Assembly: GCF_001027545.1 (NCBI RefSeq)
Contig: NZ_CP009498.1
Span: 248,001 to 312,000, forward strand
DNA from: Endomicrobium proavitum
GTDB lineage: Bacteria; Elusimicrobiota; Endomicrobiia; Endomicrobiales; Endomicrobiaceae
Reading direction: 5' to 3'
Length of the DNA: 64,000 nt
Shown here: piece by piece, positions 34,634 to 43,537 of the stretch
Layout of the letters: the number at the start of each line of letters is the position of its first letter
Position numbering within the stretch: the first letter of the stretch is position 1
Notes under the pieces: generated by a model
What the model saw: only the letters and a program-made list of their open reading frames with translations
Databases searched by the model: none
Told to the model about the DNA's origin: nothing
Position numbers and translations under genes: made by a program

Positions 34634-35875
34634 ATGATTAATGTGGGAGACACAGCATTTATTCTTATTTGTGCGGCGCTTGTTTTCATTATGACGCCGG
34701 GATTGGCTCTCTTTTACGGAGGGTTGGGCCGCAGAAAAAACATGGTAAACAACATGATGAACTCTGTGTTCATCTTGGGTCTTGGAATTTCATTGTATGC
34801 TTTGATAGGCTACAGTCTTTCTTTCGGAGACGGAGGCGGTCAGATAATAGGTTCTCTTAAAAATGTTGCGCTTAACGGTATAACCAAAGACAGCATTTTC
34901 GGCGAAAACTTGCCTACGTTTGCATTTGTTGCTTTCCAGATGATGTTTGCGCTTATTACTCCGGCTATTATTACAGGTTCCGTTGCCGGAAGAATGAAAT
35001 TTAAAGCGTTATTTATATTCATCGGTTTATGGTCTGTTCTTGTATATTATCCGTTGGCGCATATGGTTTGGGGCGGCGGATTTATTGGCGAAACTTTGAA
35101 AGCTTTAGATTTTGCCGGCGGCGATGTTGTTCACATCAGCTCTGGTTTAACCGGTCTTATTCTTGCTATAATTTTAGGCAAAAGACAAGGTTATGCGCAG
35201 ACCTCTTACAGAGTTCACAATGTTCCTTTAATAGTTTTGGGCATGGGACTTTTGTGGTTTGGATGGTTTGGCTTTAATGCGGGTTCGGCTTTAGCGGCAA
35301 ACGGTTTGGCTGCTCACGCGTTTATGACAACTGCAGTTTCTGCGGCAATAGCTTTGGTTACATGGTTGGCTATAGATGTAATTAAGCAGGGAAAAGCAAC
35401 TCTTATCGGCGCTTGCACCGGTGTTGTTGCGGGACTTGTAGGAATTACTCCGGCTGCCGGCTTTGTAAGTATTACCGGAGCATTTGTTATTGGTATAACT
35501 ACAAGCATAGTGTGCTATTTCGGCATAACGCTTATTAAAAAAGTTCTTAAAATTGACGACGCTCTTGACGCTTTCGGATGCCATGGTATCGGCGGAATTT
35601 GGGGCGGATTGTTGACCGGATTTTTTGTTGTTCCCGAACTTAATCTTACGGAAGGACTCGGCGGATTGTTCTACGGCGGCGGCTGGACGCAATTTATTGC
35701 TCAGGCGGAAGGTATTTTGGTAACAATTGCAATAGTTATAGTAGGCACTTTGATTTGCGCAGGAATTACGCGAATATTTACTCCTTTAAGAGTTGATAAA
35801 AAAGAAGAGCTTCAAGGGCTTGACGTTTCCGAACACGGTGAAAACGCATATCCTTCTTTCTTCGGTTTGGATTAA
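34634..35875 (+). CDS. amt: Ammonium transporter
   Basis: A 413-residue Amt/Mep/Rh channel without P-II fusion. Conserved segments: MTPGLALFYGGLGRRKN near the N-terminus, VVHISSGLTGL (first pore His) and AFGCHGIGGIWGGLLTG (second pore His), plus a cytoplasmic tail ending GLDVSEHGENAYPSF, the region that contacts P-II. AGGAGG precedes the ATG. glnK follows after 66 bases, the classic amtB-glnK pair. Confidence 0.95.
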   Translation: MINVGDTAFILICAALVFIMTPGLALFYGGLGRRKNMVNNMMNSVFILGLGISLYALIGYSLSFGDGGGQIIGSLKNVALNGITKDSIFGENLPTFAFVAFQMMFALITPAIITGSVAGRMKFKALFIFIGLWSVLVYYPLAHMVWGGGFIGETLKALDFAGGDVVHISSGLTGLILAIILGKRQGYAQTSYRVHNVPLIVLGMGLLWFGWFGFNAGSALAANGLAAHAFMTTAVSAAIALVTWLAIDVIKQGKATLIGACTGVVAGLVGITPAAGFVSITGAFVIGITTSIVCYFGITLIKKVLKIDDALDAFGCHGIGGIWGGLLTGFFVVPELNLTEGLGGLFYGGGWTQFIAQAEGILVTIAIVIVGTLICAGITRIFTPLRVDKKEELQGLDVSEHGENAYPSFFGLD

Positions 35876-35941
35876 TTAACGGCAAGATGTAAAGCGAAAA
35901 ATTCAAAGTGGAATTTTTTAAAATAATACGGGAGGAAAAAA

Positions 35942-36286
35942 ATGATTAAGATTGAAGCAATAGTGCGTGAAGAAAAATTAGAAGATATTAAAGAAGCTTT
36001 AAATAAAATTCAAGTAAACGGAATCACGGTTTCTCAAGTAATGGGCTGCGGCAAGCAGAAAGGTTATACGGAACTTGTTCGCGGAACGGAAGTTGCAATA
36101 ACCATGCTTCCCAAAGTAAAGTTTGAAATTTTAGTTTCTTCGCCGGCATGGGAAAAGAAAACAATTGACGCTATTCTCAAAGCGGCATACACGGGAAAAC
36201 CCGGCGACGGAAAAATTTTCAGTTATGATTTAAGAAACGTCGTGAGAGTTCGCACAAAAGAAACGGGAACCGACGCTATCAATTAG
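35942..36286 (+). CDS. glnK: P-II nitrogen regulatory protein
   Basis: A 114-residue P-II protein: MIKIEAIVREEKLEDIKEAL, QKGYTELVRGTEVAITMLPKVKFEI T-loop, and GDGKIFSYDLRNVVRVRT. It senses ATP/ADP and 2-oxoglutarate and would block Amt. Position 51 (E. coli numbering) is Val instead of the uridylylated Tyr. GGAGG lies ahead of the ATG. Confidence 0.95.
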   Translation: MIKIEAIVREEKLEDIKEALNKIQVNGITVSQVMGCGKQKGYTELVRGTEVAITMLPKVKFEILVSSPAWEKKTIDAILKAAYTGKPGDGKIFSYDLRNVVRVRTKETGTDAIN

Positions 36287-36308
36287 TATTTGGCGTTCGT
36301 TGTAAAAT

Positions 36309-36351
36309 AAAAAAGACAGTCGCGCATATTTTATGCGCGGCTGTCTTTTTT
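36309..36351. terminator. Bidirectional terminator between glnK and the KefB-type gene
   Basis: AAAAAAGACAGTCGCGCAT (36309-36327) pairs with 36333-36351 with one G-T wobble. A- and T-runs on both sides suit either direction. Confidence 0.9.
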
Positions 36352-36421
36352 GTTATTGCTTTATCTGTTGCTATGATAACATAGCCGTTGCTTACCTTCT
36401 TATCATCCTAACTTCCTATCA

Positions 36422-38251
36422 TCATTTGTTCTTCGTTTTCTTAAAGATTTCGTCTCTGCAAATTGCATCGTCGGGTTTGCATTCTTCTGCGGCTATTTCG
36501 GCTGCCGCGGCAAGCAGGCTTTGCTCTTCAAGATCGTCAAGCAAAAGCGACGTAAGAGATTTTGCAACTTCTTCTTCCTCTATCGCGATTCCGGAAATGC
36601 CTATTTGTTTTAAATGTTCTTTGCTGTGAAGAAAACGCGCTCTTACAAAAATGCGCGCTTTAGGGTTTAGCGCCGCCGCAAGCGACGCTGTTGCGGAAGT
36701 TATGCTTAAAGACGGCACGGTTATTATAACGTAATCCGCGCTTGAAATGCCTGCGGCTTCCAAAATATCTTTTTTAGTTGAATCGCCGTAAATTGTGAAA
36801 AATCCTTTTGCGCTTAAACTGTTTACGGTGTCCACGTTCATTTCTATTATTATAGGGTGCACGTCATGCTCTAAAAGCATTTGCGTTATTTTTTGCCCCG
36901 TCGGTCCGTAGCCTATTATAAGCGCTGTTTTTTTTGCGAGATAATCTTCGGTAGGCAAAAGATTTTTTGCAAGTTCTTGATTTTTATTTCTCTTGCTGCC
37001 GCGTTTTTCCGCAACCGCATTTAAGAAGTTCCATAATTTTTCTTTTGAACGCAAGATAGTTTCAAAAGCGGGAATACGTGAAAATACCGCAGGGTTTAAA
37101 GTTATTGAAATTATCGCGCATATAACTATTGCGTTGTAAACGGTGTCTCCGGCGAGGTTTAATCTTTTTGCTTCCTGCGCTAAAATGAAAGAAAATTCTC
37201 CAACCTGCGCAAGTCCCGCGGCCACGGTAAGCGCCGTGCGTATTGAGTATCCTAAAATTGTAACAACAAACATTGCCGTAAGCGGTTTTACAATAAGAAC
37301 TATCGCAAGACACGCCAATATTAGAAGAGGATATTCAATAAAATATCTCGGGTCAAAAAGCATTCCCACCGATAAGAAAAACAAAACGGCGAAAGCGTCT
37401 CTTAAAGGAAGAATATCTGCCGCAGCCTGATTGCTTACTTTGCTTTTTCCTACAACCATTCCGCCCAAAAACGCGCCTAAAGCAAATGATGCCTGAAATA
37501 CTACCGCCGCTATCATAGCTGTTGCAAAAGCTATTACAAGAACCGTAAGCGTAAACAATTCCTGCGAGCGCGTTCTTGCCACTTTTGACATAATCCACGG
37601 AACAAGTCTTCCGCCTGCTTCTATTACCAAAATCCACAAAACGCCTATTTTTAAAACGGCAAACGCTACCGCTTCCACAATTTTCAAATTGCTTTCGCCG
37701 CCGCCGGCAGCGGCGGAATTGGCGCTGTTTAACATTCCTGCAAGAATCGGCAAAACTACCAAAATTAAAACAGTAAGAATATCTTCTACCACAAGCCACC
37801 CTACGGCTACGTGCCCATGGACTGTGTTTAAGGCGTCGTTGTCTGATAAAACTCTAAGCAAAACAACCGTGCTGGCTACCGCAAGCCCAAGACCTAAAAT
37901 AAGTCCGGACTGTAAATCAAGACCTAAAAGCGTTCCTATATAAGTACCTATTACCGTAGCAACTGCGCTTTGCACAATTGCGCCCGGAATAGCTACGCCT
38001 TTTACGGCAAGTAAATCGTCTATTTTAAAATGTAATCCTACGCCGAACATTAAAAGTATTACGCCGGCTTCGGAAAGCTGGAAAGCAAGACTGTAGTCTG
38101 CGGTAAAAAACGGGGTGTTGGGGCCTATTAAAAAACCTGCAAGCAGATATCCTACGATAGAGGAAAGACCGAGTTTTTGAGTGATAAACCCGAATGCAAG
38201 AGCGAAAGCAAATCCTACGCCTAAAATGTAAAGAAGCTGGTATTCGTGCAT
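36422..38251 (-). CDS. KefB/YbaL-type monovalent cation:proton antiporter
   Basis: A 609-residue CPA2 antiporter. The N-terminal ~390 residues carry about 12 membrane helices with the GYLLAGFLIGP motif near 33-43; a TrkA_N domain follows at about 435-560 with nucleotide-binding GYGPTGQKI and IEMNVD. Likely exports K+ or Na+ in exchange for H+ under nucleotide control. Two -10-like TATAAT elements lie upstream on the minus strand (38273-38278, 38284-38289). Substrate ion not certain. Confidence 0.88.
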   Translation of the reverse strand: MHEYQLLYILGVGFAFALAFGFITQKLGLSSIVGYLLAGFLIGPNTPFFTADYSLAFQLSEAGVILLMFGVGLHFKIDDLLAVKGVAIPGAIVQSAVATVIGTYIGTLLGLDLQSGLILGLGLAVASTVVLLRVLSDNDALNTVHGHVAVGWLVVEDILTVLILVVLPILAGMLNSANSAAAGGGESNLKIVEAVAFAVLKIGVLWILVIEAGGRLVPWIMSKVARTRSQELFTLTVLVIAFATAMIAAVVFQASFALGAFLGGMVVGKSKVSNQAAADILPLRDAFAVLFFLSVGMLFDPRYFIEYPLLILACLAIVLIVKPLTAMFVVTILGYSIRTALTVAAGLAQVGEFSFILAQEAKRLNLAGDTVYNAIVICAIISITLNPAVFSRIPAFETILRSKEKLWNFLNAVAEKRGSKRNKNQELAKNLLPTEDYLAKKTALIIGYGPTGQKITQMLLEHDVHPIIIEMNVDTVNSLSAKGFFTIYGDSTKKDILEAAGISSADYVIITVPSLSITSATASLAAALNPKARIFVRARFLHSKEHLKQIGISGIAIEEEEVAKSLTSLLLDDLEEQSLLAAAAEIAAEECKPDDAICRDEIFKKTKNK

Positions 38252-38297
38252 TTTTTTCCGCCGGGAAGTTTTATTATAGCGGTATTATAGCATATTT

Positions 38298-39368
38298 TTA
38301 TTTTATTATTGCTCCGCCTAAAACTACGTCGTTATCGTAAAAAACTACGCTTTGTCCGCTTGTTACCGACATTTGCGGTTCGTAAAAAACAACTTCCGCT
38401 TCGTTATTTTCAAGCGCGGTAACTTTTGCTTTTGCCGGAGCGTGCTGTTGTCTTATTTTTGCCATAACGTCAATTTCTGTTTTTGGCGCGGCAATAGAAT
38501 TCCACAAAACTTTTTGCGCCGTAAGTTTTGACGAATATAAATCTTTTTGCTCGCCGACTACTATAACGTTTTGTTTTGCGAGAATATTTATTACGTAAAG
38601 CGGTTCTTTTGTTCCGCCGGAAAGTCCGAGACCTTTGCGTTTTCCTATTGTGTAATTCCAAATTCCGTTGTGCTTGCCTAAAATTTTTCCGTTTTTATCT
38701 GCGATATCGCCGGAGTTTGTTTTAAATTGCAAAATATCGTTGTAATCTCCGCAGTAAAAATCCTGACTGTCCGGTTTTTCAGCAACAGGAATGCCTGCGG
38801 CTTGCGCAATTTCTCTTACTTCGCTTTTTGTAAGCTCGCCGAGGGGAAATAAAGTTTCCGATAAATTTTTTTGATTTAATCTGTATAAAAAATAAGTCTG
38901 ATCTTTTTTTTGGTCTTTAGCTTTGCAAAGTTGGAACATTTTTAAACTGTCGTTGTATTTTATATTTGCATAATGTCCGGTGGCAAATTTATCAAAAGAT
39001 ATTCCGGTTCTTTTTGCCGCTTGAGGTAAAACTCCGAATTTAATGTAAGTGTTGCACCACACGCACGGGTTTGGAGTGCGTCCGCTTTTGTATTCGTTTT
39101 TAAAGTTTTCAAGAACCACGTTTTTATATTCCTGACGGCAGTCTATAATGCGGTACGGTATTTTTAAAAATTCAGCAATTTTTTTAACCGACGCAATATC
39201 GTCTTCTTCTGGACCCAAACAAGCGTCTCCGCCTGTAATTTTAGGCGCGGCAATAGAACCGTCCCAAATAGACATCATGGCGCCGATAACTTCATGCCCC
39301 TGTTTTTTTAATAAGTATGCCGCCACCGCGGAATCTACTCCGCCGCTAAGCCCAACTAATATTTTCAT
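38298..39368 (-). CDS. mnmA: tRNA-specific 2-thiouridylase
   Basis: A 356-residue enzyme that puts the 2-thio group on U34 of tRNA for Lys, Glu and Gln. PP-loop GLSGGVDSA (7-15), first catalytic Cys in NPCVWCNTYIKFG (about 101), second in DSQDFYCGDY (about 207). The final beta-barrel contains the usual VTSGQSVVFYDND. Overlaps the end of hydE by 4 bases, so it is downstream in the same minus-strand transcript. Confidence 0.95.
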   Translation of the reverse strand: MKILVGLSGGVDSAVAAYLLKKQGHEVIGAMMSIWDGSIAAPKITGGDACLGPEEDDIASVKKIAEFLKIPYRIIDCRQEYKNVVLENFKNEYKSGRTPNPCVWCNTYIKFGVLPQAAKRTGISFDKFATGHYANIKYNDSLKMFQLCKAKDQKKDQTYFLYRLNQKNLSETLFPLGELTKSEVREIAQAAGIPVAEKPDSQDFYCGDYNDILQFKTNSGDIADKNGKILGKHNGIWNYTIGKRKGLGLSGGTKEPLYVINILAKQNVIVVGEQKDLYSSKLTAQKVLWNSIAAPKTEIDVMAKIRQQHAPAKAKVTALENNEAEVVFYEPQMSVTSGQSVVFYDNDVVLGGAIIK

Positions 39369-40441
39369 AGAATTTCCTTGCTTTTTGAATTTCCTTTTCC
39401 TTGCGATATGCTTCTGCCTATTGAATTTATTTTACTTTCAATGCAAAATCTGCACTTATAAGGAGTGTCTGTAACGCAAATTTTTCCCGGATACAGTTCA
39501 TAAAGTTTTCTGTATTCGCCCTCGGTGGCGTTAGGCATAACAACATTTGCCCCGCTTTGCAAAGCAATCATGCGTCCGTCAGGGTTCAACGTTTCCATAG
39601 CCGTGGTCGCAGGAATATTGATATCAGGCATTAATAATCTTAAAATAGCCATAACTTTCAGCGCAAGCTCAAAATTGTTTTGGTCGTTTGCCGTTAATTC
39701 AACTTTTAACTTTTCACTTTTCACTTTGTCGTTAAGAGGAGTATTCGGATTTAAAATAAACGGTCCAATTCCAGCCATATCAACGGGAATAGATTTTAAA
39801 TAAAGTATATCTTTGGCAATGCTTTCAAGAGTTTGTCCGGGAAGCCCTACAATAATTCCGGAGCCTGTTTCATATCCGAGTTTTTTTATATTTTGAATGC
39901 ATTCTTTTCTGTTTTCAAGGCTCATTTGCGGATCTAATTTTTCATATAAATCTTTGTCTGTGGTTTCAATTCGCAAAAGATATCTGTCGGCGCCTGCGTC
40001 TTTGTAGACTTTATATTCTTCAAAAGTTTTTTCGCCTATGCTTAACGTAACGGCAATGTCAAATTTTTTTATGGCCGAAATTATTTGAGACATAATGTCT
40101 GAAGTGTAATAAGGATCTTCGCCGGACTGCAAAACTACCGTTTGATATCCGTAGCTTTTAGCTTTTTTTGCTAAATCAATTATGGTTTCCGGTTCAAGAC
40201 GGTAACGGTCAACTTTTTTATTGTCTCGTCTTAACCCGCAGTAGAGACAATTTTGTTTACAGATATTTGAAAATTCTATCAGCGCGCGCAAATGCACTTC
40301 GTCGCCTACGTTTTTTTTGCGGACTTTGTCTGCGGCGGCAAACAGTTTTTGCGGCTTATCGGTTTTTAAAAGTTCTAAAATTTCATTTTCGGTTAAAGAA
40401 TTAGTTTTTAAAACTTTGTTTAATATTTCTTCAAAAATCAT
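39365..40441 (-). CDS. hydE: [FeFe]-hydrogenase maturase HydE (radical SAM)
   Basis: A 358-residue radical SAM enzyme with CxxxCxxC as CKQNCLYC (about 62-69) after LRALIEFSNI, and MPNATEGEYRKLYELYPGK near the C-terminus. It resembles BioB and PylB; HydE is preferred because hydF is also in the window and the SAM motif plus YxLYPGK pattern fit. It helps build the H-cluster iron ligands. Residues about 237-250 (VKSEKLKVELTAN) are encoded by a sequence matching intergenic repeats, an in-frame insertion. hydG is not in the window. Confidence 0.88.
   Translation of the reverse strand: MIFEEILNKVLKTNSLTENEILELLKTDKPQKLFAAADKVRKKNVGDEVHLRALIEFSNICKQNCLYCGLRRDNKKVDRYRLEPETIIDLAKKAKSYGYQTVVLQSGEDPYYTSDIMSQIISAIKKFDIAVTLSIGEKTFEEYKVYKDAGADRYLLRIETTDKDLYEKLDPQMSLENRKECIQNIKKLGYETGSGIIVGLPGQTLESIAKDILYLKSIPVDMAGIGPFILNPNTPLNDKVKSEKLKVELTANDQNNFELALKVMAILRLLMPDINIPATTAMETLNPDGRMIALQSGANVVMPNATEGEYRKLYELYPGKICVTDTPYKCRFCIESKINSIGRSISQGKGNSKSKEIL
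39694..39733. repeat. Intergenic-type repeat segment inside hydE
   Basis: Contains CAACTTTTAACTTTTCACTT and ends TTTTCACTTTGTCGTT, the same motifs that end the dispersed repeats at 31762-31880 and 45891-46011. It keeps the hydE frame open. Confidence 0.75.
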
Positions 40442-40470
40442 GAGCTTATTTTAGCAATATATAAGCATAA

Positions 40471-40508
40471 AAAAAAGTTCGGAGTTTTAAAAAACTCCGA
40501 ACTTTTTT
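40471..40508 (-). terminator. Terminator after the DUF2752 gene
   Basis: A perfect 18-bp stem (40471-40488 with 40491-40508) flanked by A6 and T6. It ends the minus-strand TM2/DUF2752 transcript just upstream of hydE and could act in both directions. Confidence 0.88.
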
Positions 40509-40515
40509 ATTTAAG

Positions 40516-40839
40516 CTATTTCTTTAATCTTCTTCGTTTTTGAAAAATCCACGCTATTGTGCAAATAACAATCAGCGGGAAAGTTACAATTATTAAGCTG
40601 TTAAATTCAAACGCTCTTTCAAATTTGAAATGCAAAACCTGATAAACCGCTCTTGTAGTTCCGCAGCCTATGCATTCTTTGTCAAACAACAGTCTGTAAA
40701 TACAAAGAACGGGCGCATCGTGTAAAATAAATTTTTCAGGTAAAGCGTAAAATAACAGCGCACAGCCTGCAACAATTAATAATCTGACTTTGTTTATTTT
40801 TCCAAAATATTTCTTTAAAAACTTATTTTGAAATAACAT
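40516..40839 (-). CDS. DUF2752 membrane protein
   Basis: A 107-residue protein with two predicted membrane helices and the family motif CIGCGTTRA near residue 56. Function unknown in the family. It overlaps the upstream TM2 gene by 17 bases; the two families often sit together. Confidence 0.82.
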   Translation of the reverse strand: MLFQNKFLKKYFGKINKVRLLIVAGCALLFYALPEKFILHDAPVLCIYRLLFDKECIGCGTTRAVYQVLHFKFERAFEFNSLIIVTFPLIVICTIAWIFQKRRRLKK

Positions 40840-41077
40840 GACCTTTGGCGTCTGTAAACTTGTTGGTTGCTATAAGTATAATGTCTATAATCCACCATAC
40901 TCCGCATCCGCCGCCTGTAAACAATTTCAAAAGACCCGTTCCGATTTTACCGACGTAGAATCTGTCAACTCCAAGAGTTCCGAGGAAGATAGACAAAAGA
41001 AAAAGAATAAGCCATTCGTTATTTTCTGCGCTTTTCTTGCTGACTTTTTTAACGGCGTTGTTTGCTTTTTTAGCCAT
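40823..41077 (-). CDS. TM2-domain membrane protein
   Basis: Eighty-four residues: a lysine-rich N-terminus, then LFLLSIFLGTLGVDRFYVGKIGTGLLKL, the TM2 domain signature with its DRFYxG motif, and a second helix. Function unknown. Promoter elements are not obvious; it is divergent from the LmbE-like gene. Confidence 0.85.
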   Translation of the reverse strand: MAKKANNAVKKVSKKSAENNEWLILFLLSIFLGTLGVDRFYVGKIGTGLLKLFTGGGCGVWWIIDIILIATNKFTDAKGHVISK

Positions 41078-41214
41078 GATAGCTCCTTAATAGAAATTGA
41101 AATACTCAAGGATTATATAAAACAAATGATAAAAATGCAAAAATTTTGTAAAATTGAAGAACTTCCGGATATGATATTTACTAAATCCGAACATTTGAAA
41201 TTAGGAGAAAAACG

Positions 41215-41925
41215 ATGGCGCAACTCCGTTTTAAACATCTTTTCAGAATATTTGAACACATTCGGCCTTTTTTAAGTTACTCTATTGCCGCCGATGATTC
41301 TCTCTATGACAGACGTATTTTGGTAATAGCTCCGCACCAATTAGATGAAGCCGTAGGCTGCGGCGGAACTATAATTAAGCACGCGCAAAACGGCGGGCAT
41401 GCGGAAATTGTTTACTGCACGCACGAAAACCCCGAGAGAATGAAAGAGTCGGAGGCTGCCGCGTCGCTGTTGGGCTCTAAAAGAAATCATTTTTTACAAT
41501 TTGCCGCCAGAAGTTTAAGCGGAAATAAACGTTTTGAAGAAACGCTGGCTTCAATAATAAAAAGAGTTAAACCTAACGCGGTTTTTCTTCCGTTTTGGTT
41601 TGATAATCATAAAGACCACACCGCCGTATCTAAAGCGCTCATAAAAATAAATAAAATTGTAAAACTTAATTTTACGGTTTACGCTTACGGCGTTTGGTCG
41701 CCTGTTATGCCTAATGCCATAGTGGATATCTCAAGCGTTTGGGAACAAAAACAGAGCGCAATAGAATGCTATAAAAGCCAGCTTGCTTCAAGAGATTATG
41801 TGAAAATTGCGCAGGGCTTAAATTCTTATTGGGCGGAAATAAAAAAACCGGGAATGAAATACGCCGAAACATTTTTTAAATTAAGCGCTCAGGAATACAT
41901 AAAGTTAGGGCGCAAAATATTTTAA
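41215..41925 (+). CDS. LmbE/PIG-L deacetylase-like protein with altered active site
   Basis: A 236-residue protein of the PIG-L fold, usually zinc de-N-acetylases of sugars. The family motif (A)HPDDE reads PHQLDEAVGCGG near 41-52: the zinc-ligand His and second Asp are kept, but the first Asp, the general base in MshB-type enzymes, is Leu. The third ligand region HKDHTAVS is present. It precedes lpxK by 41 bases, so a role in lipid A or surface sugar is plausible. It may be inactive or use a different mechanism. Confidence 0.75.
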   Translation: MAQLRFKHLFRIFEHIRPFLSYSIAADDSLYDRRILVIAPHQLDEAVGCGGTIIKHAQNGGHAEIVYCTHENPERMKESEAAASLLGSKRNHFLQFAARSLSGNKRFEETLASIIKRVKPNAVFLPFWFDNHKDHTAVSKALIKINKIVKLNFTVYAYGVWSPVMPNAIVDISSVWEQKQSAIECYKSQLASRDYVKIAQGLNSYWAEIKKPGMKYAETFFKLSAQEYIKLGRKIF

Positions 41926-41966
41926 CGAGAAAAAGTTTTCGTTATCCTAAAAAACAAGGCTAAACC

Positions 41967-42986
41967 GTGGCAAAAATTTTATATCCGTTTTCAATAGCGT
42001 ATCGCGCGTTGTCGGCGCTTGACAGAAAAGTTTCTGCGCCGCGCTGTCTTGATGCGCCTGTTATAAGCGTGGGAAATCTTACATGGGGCGGCACCGGTAA
42101 GACTCCGCTTGTTATTGAGTTGTTGAAGTTTCTTGTAAAAAATAATTTAAAACCCGTTGTTTTAACGCGCGGCTACGGGCGCAGCGGTAAAATTCCGTTA
42201 TTATTAAAAAACGGCGCGCCAAAAGTTAATCCGGCAAACTCGGGCGATGAGCCGCTGTTAATTGCAAAAAGCGTTCCCGAGGCTTGCGTAATTGTTGCGG
42301 CAGACAGATATGCGGCGGCGTTGTCGTTTAGAAATAAAATAAATCCTGATGTGTATGTTCTTGACGACGGTTTTCAGCATTGGAAAATAAAAAGAGATTT
42401 GGATATTGTCTGCATAAACGCTTCAAACCCGTTTGGAAACGGAATGCTTATTCCCGCCGGAAGTTTAAGGGAAAAACCGTCGGCGTTAAAGAGAGCCGGG
42501 CTTATAATTATTACAAACTCGGATACGGTTTGCGCAAAACGTCTTTTGGAATTAAAAAAGGAAATATCAAAATACTCAAAAGCGCCCGTAGCGTTTACGT
42601 ATTACGGCGGTTTGCAGTATAAAAAAATAGATTTAAAAACAAATTTTAATTTTAAGCTGTTAAAAAATTCTAAAACAGCCGCAATAAGCGGCATAGGTTT
42701 TTCCGAAGGTTTTAGAAAGTCCGTGGAAAAAACCGGCATAGTTTGCGAAAAATTTATATCTTTAAAAGATCATAAAAAATACGATAAAAAAATGTTAGAG
42801 AAAATTTTTGCGTCCGCGGGTAAAGAAAGTTATTTTATAACAACTTCAAAAGACGCGGTTAAAATAAATGCTGTTTTAGACGAGAAAAACAAAAAACGCG
42901 TAGCTGTTCTTACGGCTGCGCCGCAATTTAAAAACGGAAAGGAAATATGGGAAAAAACAATTCTAAGAAAAATAAAAAAACGTTAA
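41967..42986 (+). CDS. lpxK: Tetraacyldisaccharide 4'-kinase
   Basis: Phosphorylates the lipid A precursor at the inner membrane. Walker A as GNLTWGGTGKTPLVIELL (37-54), DDGFQHWKIKRDLDIV near 130, and the LxDHxxY-like LKDHKKYD. Starts at GTG 41967. The 339 residues fit. It overlaps gmhB by 40 bases. Confidence 0.93.
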   Translation: MAKILYPFSIAYRALSALDRKVSAPRCLDAPVISVGNLTWGGTGKTPLVIELLKFLVKNNLKPVVLTRGYGRSGKIPLLLKNGAPKVNPANSGDEPLLIAKSVPEACVIVAADRYAAALSFRNKINPDVYVLDDGFQHWKIKRDLDIVCINASNPFGNGMLIPAGSLREKPSALKRAGLIIITNSDTVCAKRLLELKKEISKYSKAPVAFTYYGGLQYKKIDLKTNFNFKLLKNSKTAAISGIGFSEGFRKSVEKTGIVCEKFISLKDHKKYDKKMLEKIFASAGKESYFITTSKDAVKINAVLDEKNKKRVAVLTAAPQFKNGKEIWEKTILRKIKKR

Positions 42987-43537
42987 CGCCGGCCGTGTTT
43001 TTAGACCGCGACGGCACCGTAATATTTGACAGAAATTACTTAAGCTCGCCAAAACAGGTGAAACTTTACGCTTATGCGGCAGACAGCATAAATAAGCTTC
43101 GCAATGCGGGTTTTAAAGTTATAGTTGTTACAAATCAATCCGGAGTGGGCAGAGGAATGTTTACGCAAAAAGATTTGAAAAAAGTAAACGACAAATTTAT
43201 ATTTCTTCTTAAAAAAAGCGGCGCAAAAATAGACGGACTTTATTATTGTCCTCATATTGACGAAGATAAATGCTTGTGCAGAAAACCAAACACGGGCATG
43301 GTTTTGCAAGCCGCTAAAGATCACGGCATAGATTTAAAAAATTCTTATACGGTGGGCGATAGCGTCAGAGATTATCTTTTAGGCAATAATTCCGGAGGCA
43401 AAGGCGTTTTGGTGTTAACGGGGCACGGAAAAAAACAGGTTGAAAAAGTAAAAAACGAGAAAATAAAACCTTTATCCGTGTGCAAAACGTTAAAACATGC
43501 AACGGAGCTGATAATAAATGATGCTAAAAAAACTTAG
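42947..43537 (+). CDS. gmhB: D-glycero-D-manno-heptose 1,7-bisphosphate 7-phosphatase
   Basis: HAD phosphatase of the ADP-heptose pathway. Motif I FLDRDGTVIFD (18-28), VTNQSGVGRGMF, a zinc-type loop CPHIDEDKCLCRKP (about 104-117) and GDSVRD. Supplies heptose for LPS core, matching lpxK upstream and the GT9 genes at the start of the window. Its N-terminus has a lysine-rich extension of about 14 residues; a later start has no good codon. Confidence 0.9.
   Translation: MGKNNSKKNKKTLTPAVFLDRDGTVIFDRNYLSSPKQVKLYAYAADSINKLRNAGFKVIVVTNQSGVGRGMFTQKDLKKVNDKFIFLLKKSGAKIDGLYYCPHIDEDKCLCRKPNTGMVLQAAKDHGIDLKNSYTVGDSVRDYLLGNNSGGKGVLVLTGHGKKQVEKVKNEKIKPLSVCKTLKHATELIINDAKKT

Noticed and set aside
36333-36629. 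Plus-strand open frame opposite the end of the KefB-type gene
   Set aside because: Antisense shadow of the antiporter C-terminus and the terminator; no coding features.
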